64,000 nucleotides of DNA from Stemphylium vesicarium (GCA_004380135.1 QXCR01000056.1:62001-126000); one strand, 5' to 3'; positions 32,548-44,041 are shown, numbered from the stretch's first letter. Program-made: numbers and translations. Notes: generated from the letters alone by a model not told the origin.

Positions 32548-32775
32548 TTAGAGTTCGTTACTTTCGGCGATGTTGATGAGGTTGTGCAGCCATTGCCTTA
32601 TTTTTTCACTATAGCGTAAGTTCCAGTATGCTCGTGCGTCGACCTTGCCCAGCAAGCGCAGTAGAAGATCAGACCAAAATTCGATAGACAGGAGTCTTTT
32701 ATAAATCAATCCCCATGCCCGCTCGATTCCGCCCTCATCCCACACATCAGGCCCATAGTCGCATATCTCCACATA
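32548..32775 (-). other. Orphan coding-like segment, candidate 3' exon of the PHD gene
   Basis: The 75-codon frame reads YVEICDYGPDVWDEGGIERA, then contains helical WGLIYKRLL and FWSDLLLRLLGKVD and ends AESNEL. It looks like real protein but has no ATG start. A phase-0 splice from the PHD gene (donor CAG|GTG at 32893, acceptor CTGAG at 32776, CTAAT branch just before it, 118-bp intron) would fuse it to that gene and give 528 residues. It may equally be a relic. Confidence 0.4.
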
Positions 32776-32866
32776 CTCAGATTAGCTCATCCGCTTCCCC
32801 CCAGCGTGCCGCCGCATTGGTATACGTCTGGTGTACTTGCTACAGCCTCGAGACCAGTAACCCAAG

Positions 32867-34252
32867 TCAAACCGCTGCCTCACTAGACAACACCTGCGCA
32901 TGACTCTTCACAACCGGGCGTGGCACAAAAACCTTCGCCGCAGCACTCAGCCTCGATCTTCTTCCCCCAACACCCACCTCCTTCCCAGCATTACCAGCAC
33001 CAGTACCATTACCAGCATGGGCGCCAGCCCCAGTAGCGAAGGATAAAGAAGCAAGCTCACAAAGATCCGCCACAGCCTTAACCCCCCCAACCCCTGGCAC
33101 CTCCTCAAAAATCTCGCGCCCACTGAACGGCACCCCAACTTCATCCTGTACAGCATGTTCCATCGTCCACCCTTGCTTCTCTTCCTTCTCGCGAATCGCC
33201 TGAGCCAGCGCACATTGCTCACACAGATACGCTCCATGCCTCGCTTTCAGCTTGCCTGCCCGGTGAAGACACTCTTTGTGGAACCAGCCTACCAAACAAC
33301 CCGGGTTCACGCATTGCGTAAGCGCGACTTCGTAAGTGCGCGCGGGTTGGTGGCAGATGCAGATTAGTTGGTACGGGGAGGGGATGCGGGTCAGGCAGGC
33401 TTCTTGTTCCCAGGTTGAGACGCCTGAGTCTGGGGTGGTGAAGATGGTGGTGTCGCGCCTGCGCAGGACGGGTTGGTAGCGGTAGGATGAAGATTGTGGT
33501 CGGTTTGTGGGAGGCTGTGTGGCTTCTGATGCGTCTCTGTCAGAATCTTTGTCGGAGAGATCAGAGGGCACGTCACTTAGGTCTGAGTCCTCGTTATGTG
33601 TAGAAGTGGCCTTGGTGGTGCATTTGGATGGGACAAGGTTTTCGGGATTGACAGGCGTGAAGAAGCCGCGGATATCTGCCTCTTTCGCCTTGTCCATGGC
33701 GGATTCCCGGATGCGGGGACGATTGTTGAAGTAGCTGCAGACGGTTTTGGTATCTATACCGCGGCCGACTTTGGGTCCTGGGATGATGAAGTCAGGTACG
33801 GTGCCTTCGAGCAATGCAGCGCTACCGAGCTTTTCGTAGTCTTCCTCTTTTGGGTCTGGTTGAGGTTGAGCGGCTCCACTTGAGGGGGTGTTGGTGTTTG
33901 AACGTGATTTGGGGGTTGATCGTTGAATTGGGCCCCATGGGGAAGGGTGAGTGGCGGGAGGGTGAAGAGACCAGAGCGGTGAGTGAGCACCCTCAAGGCA
34001 TCCCATATCAGGCGATGGTGTGAAAGGCCTTGAGACTTTGTAGGAGGTAACCGGCTCCATTATAGACATGTAGTAGCCGTCAAGCTGGCGGTCGGAGAAT
34101 TCAGGGACACGCTTGCATTCAGCGATCGTCTGATACGTGGCGTTCTCATCTGAACTAAGCGGTTTGATTGCCAGCTCTGAGAACTTGACATGAATTGGAT
34201 CGGTGTGTTGGATATGCTCGCTTGAGCGGGACGGCTTGATGAAGGAGGCCAT
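32867..34252 (-). CDS. PHD-like zinc-finger protein
   Basis: Single-exon model of 461 residues from the ATG at 34252. The N-terminal two thirds are Ser/Pro/Thr-rich. A more ordered stretch, TVPDFIIPGPKVGRGIDTKT, is followed by an acidic SDLSDVPSDLSDKDSDRD run. The zinc finger lies at about residues 295-350: ICICHQP, then QCVNPGCLVGWFHKECL, then GAYLCEQC. This is a C4HC3 PHD arrangement with the usual aromatic before the histidine. Such fingers commonly read histone H3 tails, so a chromatin role is likely but the ligand is not known. The C-terminus is Gly/Ala-rich and then basic (GGRRSRLSAAAKVFVPRP). An alternative model splices from 32893 into a 75-codon segment at 32548-32775, replacing the last eight residues. 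Confidence 0.85.
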   Translation of the reverse strand: MASFIKPSRSSEHIQHTDPIHVKFSELAIKPLSSDENATYQTIAECKRVPEFSDRQLDGYYMSIMEPVTSYKVSRPFTPSPDMGCLEGAHSPLWSLHPPATHPSPWGPIQRSTPKSRSNTNTPSSGAAQPQPDPKEEDYEKLGSAALLEGTVPDFIIPGPKVGRGIDTKTVCSYFNNRPRIRESAMDKAKEADIRGFFTPVNPENLVPSKCTTKATSTHNEDSDLSDVPSDLSDKDSDRDASEATQPPTNRPQSSSYRYQPVLRRRDTTIFTTPDSGVSTWEQEACLTRIPSPYQLICICHQPARTYEVALTQCVNPGCLVGWFHKECLHRAGKLKARHGAYLCEQCALAQAIREKEEKQGWTMEHAVQDEVGVPFSGREIFEEVPGVGGVKAVADLCELASLSFATGAGAHAGNGTGAGNAGKEVGVGGRRSRLSAAAKVFVPRPVVKSHAQVLSSEAAV

Positions 34253-34915
34253 GTTGACCAGGGTATATCCTAGTTGATATAAAGGGTTGTAGGACTTTAT
34301 GATTTAATCCTCCAGACAGTTTCTGGAGAAGATGAGTTCTTCGAACGCGTCCATTTTATAAGACGAAAGAGTCGCATCTTGATCAAATCAACAATTACAG
34401 ACCGGGACCATGGATGATGGCAGATGTTCATAAACAGTCTGCTCTCCTTACGAAGCTTGTCAGTAATGGGCTGTCGCTGAGTGGTTTGAACATGACGGTA
34501 CCGAGAGCCGGAACCCACCTATTGACATCTGAAAAACGTGCAAACCACGGATAGCACTCGCGATGCCCTTCACATGGGTGGCCCCGGCTGGATACATATG
34601 ACTCCGACGATGAAGTTGAGTCAAGTTTCGTTGAGCGTTATTTAAAATCGCAGGTTCGGAAATAGGGCAGCAAGCACTGGTTGACCAATTGTATAATGTT
34701 GATTGGACATAGTTTCATGGGCTGCATCGCAATCGTACTGTAGTCTCCAAAATGCTGATCGTATGGCGCATAGCGTTCGCCCATGGACCTTGTGTTCGTA
34801 TACTGACTAAGCCGCCCAGCTGTAACGCCGTGCCATGCTATTGTTTGTAGAGGTAAAAAAGATCCGCAACGCCATTTCCGTTGAGAGGTTCATAAAAGCC
34901 TGGAAAATCAGAATC
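34253..34915. other. Intergenic, no gene seen
   Basis: A 660-bp spacer between two minus-strand genes (pyrG end, PHD gene start). Short ORFs only. Confidence 0.5.
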
Positions 34916-36173
34916 TTATGCCTTTCGTACCCGCTCCTCATAAGCCGCCCAGGCGGCTTTCCTGTAACGCTCTGCTTCTGACTTCCTGTCTTCGGCGCGC
35001 ACTATTCCGCGACCAACAATAATGACATCGCATCCTTGTTCGTAAATCAACTTGTGGGGTGTGTTGTATTGTTGACCCAGGGCGTCTCCCAACTTCTTTC
35101 CCTCTTGGCCGGGAGGCGGTAGTTGACAGCCAGGGGTCATTGTGATGAAGTTGTCCTCGGGCTCAGTGTTCAGGCTGCGTTGGGCAATGAAGCCCATGAC
35201 AAATTCCCGGTGGTCACGGGCGATTTCAACCGTCTTTTTCTGGTATTCGGGTGTCATCAGATGGCCTGCGGAGCTCATCTCCGCGAGCAGAAGGAGGGAG
35301 CGCAAGAATGGTGGTTCGCCGAGGCGGAGCAGCTCAGTAGCCGTGTCGAGGTTGAAGACTTCTTCTCCGTTGCCATTGGGCTCGGGACGAGGTGATATGC
35401 TCTCTGTCCGCATGGAGATGGAAGTGGTGACGCTCACAACACTCTGCTTCCTGTCAGGAGCCTTGATGCTCAACCGTCTCTCTTCGCCCTCCATCTCGAT
35501 TGGTGACTCAATGGAGAAACCGGGGGCTGCCGTGTCCCGATTGTCGTCCTCGTCATCTTCATCTTCCTCATCTAGTCCATTTATTCTCCGTGTGGCAGAG
35601 ATCTCCGTGTTTACAGAGGTGTTGTACTTCGCAATAGTCGCCTCGGCAGCCTTTTCGAGCGCTGTGACAATGGCGGGGCCGGGCAGGACGTGTGCGTTTG
35701 TGATTTCAGCCCAGAGGGCGATGCGGTGGTGGCCAGAGGTATATTGCTTCTGCACGGTTTCTATTGCGGTACGTTAGAATGTGTTGATGCAGATTCTAAC
35801 AGGGCGAATGAGGTGGGGGGCATTGAAGAGTCAGAGAATATGGTGCGGGCAGCGACAACGTACCTCCAATGTCGGCGAATTTCCTATCTTCGAAGATCAG
35901 AAACCACTTTCGCTTTGCAATTTCTCGGAGTGCTTGAGCGGTCCTGTCGGACCAGTCGGTGACGATGTCACAGTGGGTTTTGAGCAGGCAAATTGAGTCG
36001 CCCACATCTTCTGCAAGTTGGATCAGCTCGGCCGAAGTCTCGACATCGGCTGAAAGACAGAGGTTCGTCTGCTTGACAGATATCAGGCTGAGCAGGTACG
36101 AGGCAAGGGGCCCGGCCGACGGCAAGCCGGCACGCGCCCGGTAGGTGCTGGTGAGGCTGGAGTGGGAAGACAT
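34916..36173 (-). CDS. pyrG/URA3: Orotidine 5'-phosphate decarboxylase (long pyr-4 type)
   Basis: The last step of de novo UMP synthesis, converting OMP to UMP and CO2 in the cytosol. Exons 35864-36173 and 34916-35760 with a 103-bp intron (GTACGT donor, TTCTAAC branch, ATAG acceptor) give 384 residues. The active-site DxKxxD block is FEDRKFADIGE, with the intron falling right after it. The second exon continues TVQKQYTSG. The phosphate-binding end CDVIIVGRGIVRAEDRKSEA is present, as is MTPGCQLPPPGQEG. Compared with short OMP decarboxylases (about 270 residues), a low-complexity acidic and Ser-rich insert of about 100 residues follows AKYNTSVN; Neurospora pyr-4 is similarly long. The usual IGNT is IGET here because of the splice. 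A GC-rich hexanucleotide repeat lies about 170 bp upstream of the start. Confidence 0.95.
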
Positions 36174-38372
36174 GACGACGACGACCGATGTGTATGTTGT
36201 CGACCGGTGTCTGACCTGGGAGTTTTGGAGACGGGCCGATATTTATTGTAGGTGGGAGAGACGCGTGCGCGCAAGTGATCGACGTGTGTTGTTTGGCGAG
36301 CCGACTACAGGGCCTGGACGCCGACGCGGGGATGTTGAGGGAGGGGCAGCGGCAGCGGCAGCGGCAGCGGCAGCGGCAGCGGCAGTCGCTCTGGCAGTCA
36401 CTCTGGCAGTCGAGGAAGGAGCGGTCGAGGGCGAGAAGACGTGTGGAAGCTGCGACCGGGCGTGTCAATTGGGCAACGGCAAAAAAGAAAGGATAGGTGA
36501 GGGGGGACCTTCAGCTGAACGGCGAGCGCTCTAGCAAAGAGATATAGAAACCATAGAAACTAGACTGTCAGCTAACCGTCGCCGTGCTGTCGTGGATACG
36601 CGAAACCATAAAAATTGCGCCTGTTCCTGGCGCGGCCCGCTGGTCGCAGATCCTGCCTAGACCTGCATTCTCGTACCTCAAAGCCAGAATCACGCCCGCC
36701 AGTAATGCCGTAAGGACAGCTGCAGCTGCAGCCGTAGCCCTTCGCATGATAGACGCCAAAGAGGCAACCCACTCTGCGGCCTGCCCGTCTGCCGCGCTCT
36801 GCACAACCACCGGCCTAGACATGCACCTGCCAGCACTGACCGGATCGCGGCTCCACTTCCTAGACGTGGAGACTCGACGCCAGTGTCACCGGCACCTTGG
36901 GCTCTCTTATACTTCCGCTCCATCCAGGCCTCGCCTTCCAGACCCTTCTCAGCTCTTTACCGCTGCGCATGCACGCCAATGTCGGTCATACTCTTGTGCA
37001 CCCGCAGAAGCCCCATACGGCCTGTCTTGACTCGACAATGCCGTCCAATCTTCATGTGTACCATGGCCGGCTACTCGAATGCTGCAAGGCACGTTGCAGG
37101 AACCGTATGCCGTGTTACTGTTATTTGTGCTTTTTCCTTGCCCATCAACGGAAGCTCAACTGCGCCACATCACCTGTGGAGATGGGCCTCTGAACCTTGT
37201 CAACTGTCCACCTGGTCCATCGCACTCCCCGGGGCCTTTCTGTTCGTGTGATGCCGTCGGTAAGTGGGGACACTGAGGCGACATCGTACCACGCCTGCGT
37301 CAACCATCGCCGACGCCGAGTTGTCGTGTAGCACCGTAACTCGACCATCTATATTGATTTCCACTACTCTGGTCATCCGTCCGGCCCGGAAGAATATTAC
37401 GTTGCTATTATGAGCATGCGATCAATAGGATGGGATACCAACATCTTATCATTGGTAATACAATTTCATCTGTTCTCGTATCTTTGAGCATCGCCGATAG
37501 CTTTCACTCCGAACAACCACCACGACGGACCAATTGATACCTATCTCCGGACCCCTGCGAATCTCTGTGCGGAACCGCAGAAAATATTTTCACTGCTATG
37601 GATTTGACCGCCTTCAGTACGACCTTTCGTGGAGCTCTTTCTATCAGGAGCCTTGTTCGCGACCCGTCTGTTAATATCCAGTCCATGATCAACTCAACAC
37701 CAGGCGAGTTTCCGTTTCTCACAGACGCAAAGAAGAGGAGCGCAGGTTGAGGCTGAACTTGTTTTGTGCTTGATAGTATTATCACTACAACGATAGTTGC
37801 TCGGGCCCCAGTTTGCGCATGAGATGCAGTCTCATGCTCTGTAGTGCTATTCCATATCCCATTCCGCTCTACTTTCACTTCTTGTTCCGGTCCCTAGACC
37901 GCCATTGTTTGCCTTTGGATCGCGAACGCAAGCTTCATACACCTCGTCCCTGAGTGCACCTCACGTTACATGAAAGATGGTATTAGGAAAAGCTGGAAAT
38001 GCATCGAGGCATCAAAACACGGCCCTCAATTGTTTTGTGCACGGTCCATATTGGGAAGCGCAATGTTCATATTCAATGGTGAAGTGCTGAGAGTCCGACT
38101 TCATCATCACCGAACGAAAAAATGTTCTAGGCGAATCAGCACGTTCACAAGTGAGGTTCACCCAGAACGGCAGCCTAGAGGTAATTTCGTCGAGCAGTCT
38201 CCGCGAGTTCCAGCTTCACTACGCCTTCTTCCACCCATGATAACCCCGCATTCTCGCATCTGCGGTACACCTTCTTCCTTCGCACATTTCCTTCCAATAT
38301 TTCCCCACTGACTCACACCCTTCGTTCATTTGAACATCTTCACTCGTCCATCTTTCGCATTTACCCGAAAAG
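36174..38372. promoter_or_regulatory. 2.2-kb divergent region, pyrG / AT-hook gene
   Basis: It contains the promoters of OMP decarboxylase and the AT-hook protein. ORFs up to 148 codons (36584-37030, plus; 37504-37878, minus) have no domain or credible splice partner. A minus ORF at 36568-36822 encodes an Ala-rich hydrophobic stretch but is not otherwise supported. Confidence 0.45.
36345..36386 (+). repeat. (GGCAGC)~7 hexanucleotide repeat
   Basis: Nearly seven tandem copies of GGCAGC in the 5' flank of OMP decarboxylase, followed by diverged copies (GGCAGTCACTCT-like) to about 36412. It would produce poly-Ala or Gln/Arg frames, but no gene is supported there. Confidence 0.95.
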
Positions 38373-39147
38373 ATGCCACCCAAGAAGGACGCGACTGGCG
38401 GGGAGTCCAACGAGCTTCTAGCGGGTTTCACGGACAAGGAAACAAAGCTTTTGGCCGCAGCCTTCTTGAGCTCTACTGCCCCTGACAAGGTACGTGACAG
38501 GATAGTCAAGACAGCTGTCATTCCTATATTCGCGAAGCAATAGTCCCCGCCTGCAGCAGACTAACGCTGACTAGTTTGACTACGACATCATGGCAACCCT
38601 GACCAAGAACACGGCCGGTTCGCTCAAGAAGATGTGTAAGTTGCATGTATCAACGAATGATATTCACTTCACATACACTAACTCGATACCTCAAACTCTA
38701 GGGCCTCCCGTCAAGAAAAAGGCAATCGAAAACTACCCTTCGTTCGCAAAGTTCCTGGGCCAAGCTGGCGCTGACGCTGCTGCCTCTGCTGGTGAGCCGA
38801 AGCCCGCCGCCGCTCCAAAAAGCAAGAAGCGCAAGACTGTCGAAGAGGGCACAGAGGATTCTGCCGAGGCTGCCAACGAGAGCTCTGAGCCTGCTTCAGC
38901 GGCGAACAAGTTCGATTTCAAGGAGCAGCAGAAGAAGCCCGTGGCTGAGAAGAAGGCCCCTGTAGCCAACGGCCGCGGTCGTCCGAGGAAGCAGGCCAAG
39001 AAGGAAGAGGAAGCCATCAAGTCAGAAGAAAACTCTGCGGACGGCGGCGATGGTCTTGGTGAGTTCGCCTTCAATCAGAATATCGAGAAGTGGTTGGACA
39101 GTACTGACTGTGAGTTAGGCGACGATCTCGAAGATGACGCTACCTAG
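38373..39147 (+). CDS. Small nuclear protein with Myb-like N-terminus and AT-hook
   Basis: Exons 38373-38489, 38575-38635 and 38702-39147 give 207 residues; the introns are 85 and 66 bp with CTAAC or CTGAC branches. The second intron is in frame and stop-free, so an unspliced reading would hide it. Residues 5-65 (GFTDKETKLLAAAFLSSTAP, then FDYDIMATLTKNTAGSLKKM, WPPVKKKAIE) look like the small helical SANT/Myb-like DNA-binding domain common in fungal proteins. The middle is Ala/Ser/Glu-rich with the basic patch KSKKRK. An AT-hook core (NGRGRPRKQ) follows, then a Lys/Glu run and an acidic tail. Binding to AT-rich DNA in the nucleus is likely; the target is unknown. Confidence 0.88.
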
Positions 39148-39824
39148 GAGAGGGGAGCTCACGCTTGGCAGACTCTGTCGACGATTAACTGGATTGTGTG
39201 CGCCATCGGGTATAATATGGTAGGTATTCTGTCATAGCGTCTGTCAGTGTGCTGAGCTCTTACATGGTCAGGAGTTTGGGGATTGCTCATGACAGCACCG
39301 CATGTCTCTGGGTTTTCGGTGCTGGGTCGCTCAACGTATGGAGATGGATTTTGATACCCTGGAAACTAGGATTATGATGGTATGCTCCAAGACAGAAGCA
39401 GGCACGCACTCTCCGCGTAGCCAAATCTATCTACGATGGCAATCTCTCGTATTCCCCTGCTGTGATGCAACACTCTGAATCTCGTGATACTCTACCCTTC
39501 GGGTGTATGAATGATCCGGTATGCGGAATTAAAGCCAAACCTCTTCTCGTGATGATGAAGCTCAGATGTACGATTCTAGGCCTTTGGCAAGCGCCTGCAC
39601 GCGTTATCGCGTCAGCACGTGACCGGGCCTAGCCAAGTTCCGCCTCGTACTCAGCGTACAACGGCACAATTCCGCGCTCCCAAACCCACATCTTACAAAC
39701 ACCTGTAAGTCACCACAACTCCCCTTCTCCCCTCGGGAACACAAATGCCGAAAGCCACAATGCCATATCTCCGTCCGAACCTACATATATATCGTAGAAC
39801 GTCACTCCTGCTGCCGCCTGAAAC
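39148..39824. other. Intergenic, no gene seen
   Basis: About 680 bp between two plus-strand genes; it contains the dioxygenase promoter. No supported ORF. Confidence 0.5.
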
Positions 39825-40852
39825 ATGAAGCCATTCCATCGCGCATCTTCCCTACTCGCAACCTTCTTCGGCATCCAGCGAACCACAGCCGAGCTGTCCC
39901 CTTCCAGCAACACATCATTCAACCCGCTCAACGGGATCCAGCAATTCCCCATCTCGTCCTACAGCATCAACATGACGCGTCTCGCGCCTGTGATCTCGGT
40001 CTCGCACGGCGGTGGCCCGATGCCCCTTCTCGGCGACCCATCGCACGCTGCCATTACCAAGTCGCTGCAGAAAAAAGTGCCTAAGATACTCAAACTGGGT
40101 ACGCCGGACGCGCCCAAAGCCATCGTGCTTGTTACAGCGCACTGGTCCACCAGCAAAGTGACCATCTCCAGCGGCTCGAAACACGAGCTGTTATACGATT
40201 ACTACGGCTTCCCGCCTGAGTCGTACCAGATCAAGCACGATGCACCGGGTAGTCCTGAAGTCGCAGACCAAGTTGCTAGGGCGCTCAAGGAAGCAGGTAT
40301 CGACTGCGAGAAAGATCCTAAACGACGTATGTTCATTCCACCCCATCCATCAAGACCAAGCTGACATAATAAACCGCAGCATGGGACCACGGCGTCTTCG
40401 TCCCCATGAAACTCATTGACCCCACCGCTTCAATACCCATAATCCAACTCTCCGTTCTCTCCTCCGAATCCCCTGCGCAATCCTACGCCATCGGCCGCGC
40501 TCTATCCGTCCTGCGCAGCCAAAACATCGCAATTGTCGGATCTGGTTTCGCTACCTTCCACAATCTGCGTTTGTTTGGCCAGCTTGCAAGCCCCGCGCTC
40601 AAAGCGCAGAACGTCGAGTGGAGTCAATCTGTCACGGATGCTGCTATGACGGACAACGATAAAGAGAGGGAGGAGAAGTTCGTGCACTGGAGGAATTGGC
40701 CTAATGCTTATACTATGCATCCGAGGGGTGGGGCTGAGCACTTTTTGCCGCTGATTGTTTGTGCGGGGGCGGCGGGCGAGACTAAGGGGAGGAGTTATGC
40801 TGATTCTATGATTGGGACGGATATGTGGAGTTATTATTGGGATGAACAGTAA
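39825..40852 (+). CDS. LigB-type extradiol ring-cleavage dioxygenase (DODA-like)
   Basis: Exons 39825-40326 and 40380-40852 with a 53-bp intron (GTATGT donor, CTGAC branch, CGCAG acceptor). The protein is 324 residues from the ATG at 39825, or 275 from the in-frame ATG at 39972. The shorter form fits the family length; the extra 49 residues are basic and Ser/Thr-rich and could be a mitochondrial targeting sequence. Numbered from the inner start, the metal and active-site histidines are His12 (VSHGGGPMP), His57 (VTAHWST), His122 (WDHGVF), His179 (FATFHNL) and His239 (AEHFLPL). This matches the class III extradiol/4,5-DOPA dioxygenase family, which opens catecholic rings using a non-haem metal. 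The physiological substrate is unknown. It is convergent with the multicopper oxidase 136 bp away. Confidence 0.92.
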
Positions 40853-40988
40853 CTTGATGAGGGTTAGGCTTGAGTAGAAGGCAACCAGGGGCAGGGCTAC
40901 TCGATGGAAACGATTATCAAGAAAAATGAGCCGATCTCAATGACTGGACTCAATGTTTTTTCTTTTTGGATTCCTTCATGTTGTTGTC

Positions 40989-43106
40989 TTACAGATGTCG
41001 TCTCCGATGCGTGCCTTGGCATCGCCTCTTCTCTCCCCCCCCAACAGGCCTCATACCATACCACCCAATAACAGCCACGCCCAAGAACGCACTTACACAG
41101 CTCCCCACAAACGCCACAATACCCCTGGTCTCGAACCCTGCAGGCAGTCTCCCCGGACTCTTATTCTCCCCCGTAAGATCCTCATACCGCTCTGTATTCC
41201 CTGCCGCATTCCCCACCGTCGGCACATTAGCATCAAGACAGACGTCCCAGTGATCCTGCGGCACACCACTCCCACTATCGCTCCCACCACTGCTGCCGCC
41301 AGCCCCCGAACCAAGCGTCTTCTGCACTGCAAGCGGGGCTTCGATCATGGTGGCTGTCAGACCAGACGCGACGTGCCATTCGATGTGGCAGTGGAAGAGC
41401 CAGACGCCTGGGTTGTCGGAGCGGAAGCGTAGGACTATGTAGCCGTTTGGACGCACGAGGATAGTGTCGCGGCGCATGGGTGTGGAGGGAGAAGTGGAAG
41501 TCGATATGTTTGTTGTAGCGGGGTCGTAGGATCCTGCGTCTTCGTCGCTGCGGAGCAGGACTTGGAAGGCGTGGCCGTGGAGGTGGAAGGGGTGTCTTTT
41601 TTGCAGGGGTGGGGTTGTTAGTAAAGGAATGTGGATGTGTGCGAAGTAGTGGTGTTTGAGGGGGCTTGCTCACTTTCCTGGGTCGAGATTGTTCAGGATT
41701 ATCTCTACGACTTCGTTTTGGGCAAGGATGAAGGCGTTCGTGTTGCTTCCGTAGATGATGGGGTCTGTGGCGTTGGCGCCTGTGGACAGGACGGTGTATA
41801 AGGTGGGAACTTTGGGTGCGACATAAGTTACATCGTTGAAGAAGGCGCTGAATAATCCCGTTAGCCGTCTTATCTTTCTTTGCCAAATACGAGTAATGAG
41901 GCCTTCTATAGCCAGGAATGAAACTCACTAATTCGCCCCATCGTTCAGATTATCCATCTTCACATCCAACGTGATACTCCGATCGACGCTCTCAAATACC
42001 CCCTCTTTATCCCACGGCACCAACTCGAAGTCATCAAAAGGCTCAAAAGCGTCCACCGTCTTGGGCATATCCAAAGCCTTCTTATCATCGTAGACGAGCC
42101 AACCCGTAACATTTGGGTTCAGCCCTTCAGGAATGACATCGAACAAGTCCTGATCCATGCTTCCCACAAAAGCGAAGTTGGGAGCAGTGTCGTTCTTGGC
42201 TGTGACGAGGACACTGTAGCGCTGAGCGGCGGTGATGTAGAGCATATCCGCATCCATGGGTTCTGTGTACACGCCGTCGACTTCCACAACTCTCATTGTG
42301 TGTTCTTCGAACCAGACGTATTGCGCTGCGAAAGCGCCCATGTTGATCATGCGGAAGAGATAAGTCTTTCCTGGTTCGACATTGACGGTGAGGTTCTGGG
42401 TGTCATTGAACAAGGCTGCCTGGGGTACGGGTTCTGCACCCGAGGGATTGGCAATGTTGATGAAGCTTGCCAGGAGATTGTGCATGGAATCGTGGTACCT
42501 ATGTGTTGAATTTGCCGCGTCAGTTGTCTTCTCTCTGACACCTCTCAGCCCCATAATTATTGCTTACCAGTCAGATAGCGTCAAGACGACCTCTTCGTCG
42601 TACAGATCTTTATGGGGGTTCTCTGGATCATGGATGATAAGTGGTCCGCGGAGACCATCTGGATACTGGCCACGCTCATGGCTATGGTACCAGTAAGTGC
42701 CCGGTTGATCCACCTGTTTTGATCAACATCAATCATGCCAATGCAGCAATTCCTCACTTACTGTAAAATTGTACGTGAAAGAGCTTCCCGGAGGGATCCC
42801 GCATTGGGTCACTCCAACGACACCATCCATGTGAGTTGTGCCATTCATGTACAAGCCATGGAAATGTAAGCTCGTCGACTCATTTCCCAAAGAGTTCTTG
42901 ACATTGACAACAACTTGGTCGCCCTTGGTAGCTACAATGGCAGGAAGCGGCCATTCTCCATTAATGCCCATGACCGGGCGTGAGTACTGGCCATCCGGGT
43001 TCGCGTGCAGCCATCCTACGTCGAAATTGTAAGTAACAGTCGCACACTGAGCGACTGTTGCGAAAATAGACAGCGAAATGAGGAAATTTGACAACGAAAG
43101 GACCAT
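40989..43106 (-). CDS. FET3: Fet3-type multicopper ferroxidase (membrane-anchored)
   Basis: Oxidises Fe(II) to Fe(III) at the cell surface and hands it to the Ftr1 permease. Exons 42762-43106, 42568-42713, 41929-42498, 41674-41847 and 40989-41595, all GT-AG and in phase, give 613 residues. A signal peptide (MVLSLSNFLISLSIFATVAQ) is followed by three cupredoxin domains. Copper motifs are LHFHGLYMNGT, TYWYHSHERGQYPDGL, HPFHLHGHAFQVL and VWLFHCHIEWHVASGL. The single C-terminal hydrophobic segment (GIVAFVGSCVSAFLGVAVIG) with a short basic tail marks the membrane-anchored Fet3 class rather than a secreted laccase. It is divergently paired with FTR1 across 987 bp carrying five ATCWGATAA sites, consistent with iron-repressed expression. 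Confidence 0.95.
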
Positions 43107-43244
43107 GTTGTCTGCGATGTGAGAGCCAGAGTCTAGTCAGCCAGCAACTGGAATGGATGATCCAGCAGCTAGATGTGTACTACTAGACTGCTCAGCTTAG
43201 CGTGTGCGACAGGAAAGACTAGTGCCGATGGTGAGAGCAAGATC

Positions 43245-43253
43245 ATCAGATAA
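43245..43253 (+). promoter_or_regulatory. SreA-type site 1 (ATCAGATAA)
   Basis: Exact ATCWGATAA match, 139 bp upstream of the FET3 start codon. Confidence 0.8.
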
Positions 43254-43279
43254 ATCACACCAGGCCTCAGCACCTGAGG

Positions 43280-43288
43280 ATCAGATAA
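43280..43288 (+). promoter_or_regulatory. SreA-type site 2 (ATCAGATAA)
   Basis: Exact ATCWGATAA match, 35 bp from site 1 in the same orientation. Confidence 0.8.
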
Positions 43289-43344
43289 GCCCATACCATA
43301 GACTAGTAGCGAAATTCTTCAAGCCATCAAGCTTCGGCGCCGAG

Positions 43345-43353
43345 TTATCAGAT
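43345..43353 (-). promoter_or_regulatory. SreA-type site 3 (ATCTGATAA)
   Basis: Exact match on the minus strand, reading TTATCAGAT on the plus strand. Confidence 0.8.
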
Positions 43354-43565
43354 CATCTGTCGGTATATCAGAGCATCTAAAAGCGCCTCTGTAGTATCAC
43401 AAAGCGGGGCGTCCTTACCCCTCTTAGATGAGCTGACATTCAGTATCCAGCGCAACCAATCGCCTTGACGCCACCTCGCAAATTTCACTCTTTTAAAGCC
43501 ACAGAATTCATGCCGGCAGGCGATGATTTGTTGCGGGATGTTACAGACCCGGTCGTTATCGGGCC

Positions 43566-43574
43566 ATCTGATAA
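43566..43574 (+). promoter_or_regulatory. SreA-type site 4 (ATCTGATAA)
   Basis: Exact match in the middle of the divergent promoter. Confidence 0.78.
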
Positions 43575-44041
43575 TCTGGACCACGATCGACCCAACCGTG
43601 GGGTAAGCGATGGCGCCGAAGGACCAACAAGCTTGCTCTAGCGTGCGCTATCAGAGCCTTGATTTGATTTGGCGTGCTGGGCGTGCGCGAGCGATGAGGA
43701 TAATGGGCGAGAAAGATGCTTGATGTGTGCAGAGGGTTGCAGAGCTCGTGGTGATTTATGGTTTGAAAGATAAAGGTGAGAGTTGATCGCCGTGACGAAT
43801 AAACAACATCAGTACGGTGAGCTTCCGACGAACAGGAGCAGCTCAAACACCATGAGAAGAACGATCGGCCCGTCGCGATACCTCGGGCAGCAAACTTAAT
43901 TGGAAAGCAGGGTCGCTGTGCATGAGGACCCCGAAGCTCGGCTTTTCGTTAGCGCCATTGTGCAACAACGGCAGGCACGAGGGACTGGAAACATTCGCCC
44001 CTCATCTGATTAGATTCTGTCTTCTTAAGCTCAGCACATTC

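Noticed and set aside
36145..36534. ORF with a poly-alanine run
   Set aside because: It is produced by the GGCAGC repeat upstream of pyrG, overlaps the first pyrG codons on the other strand, and has no domain.
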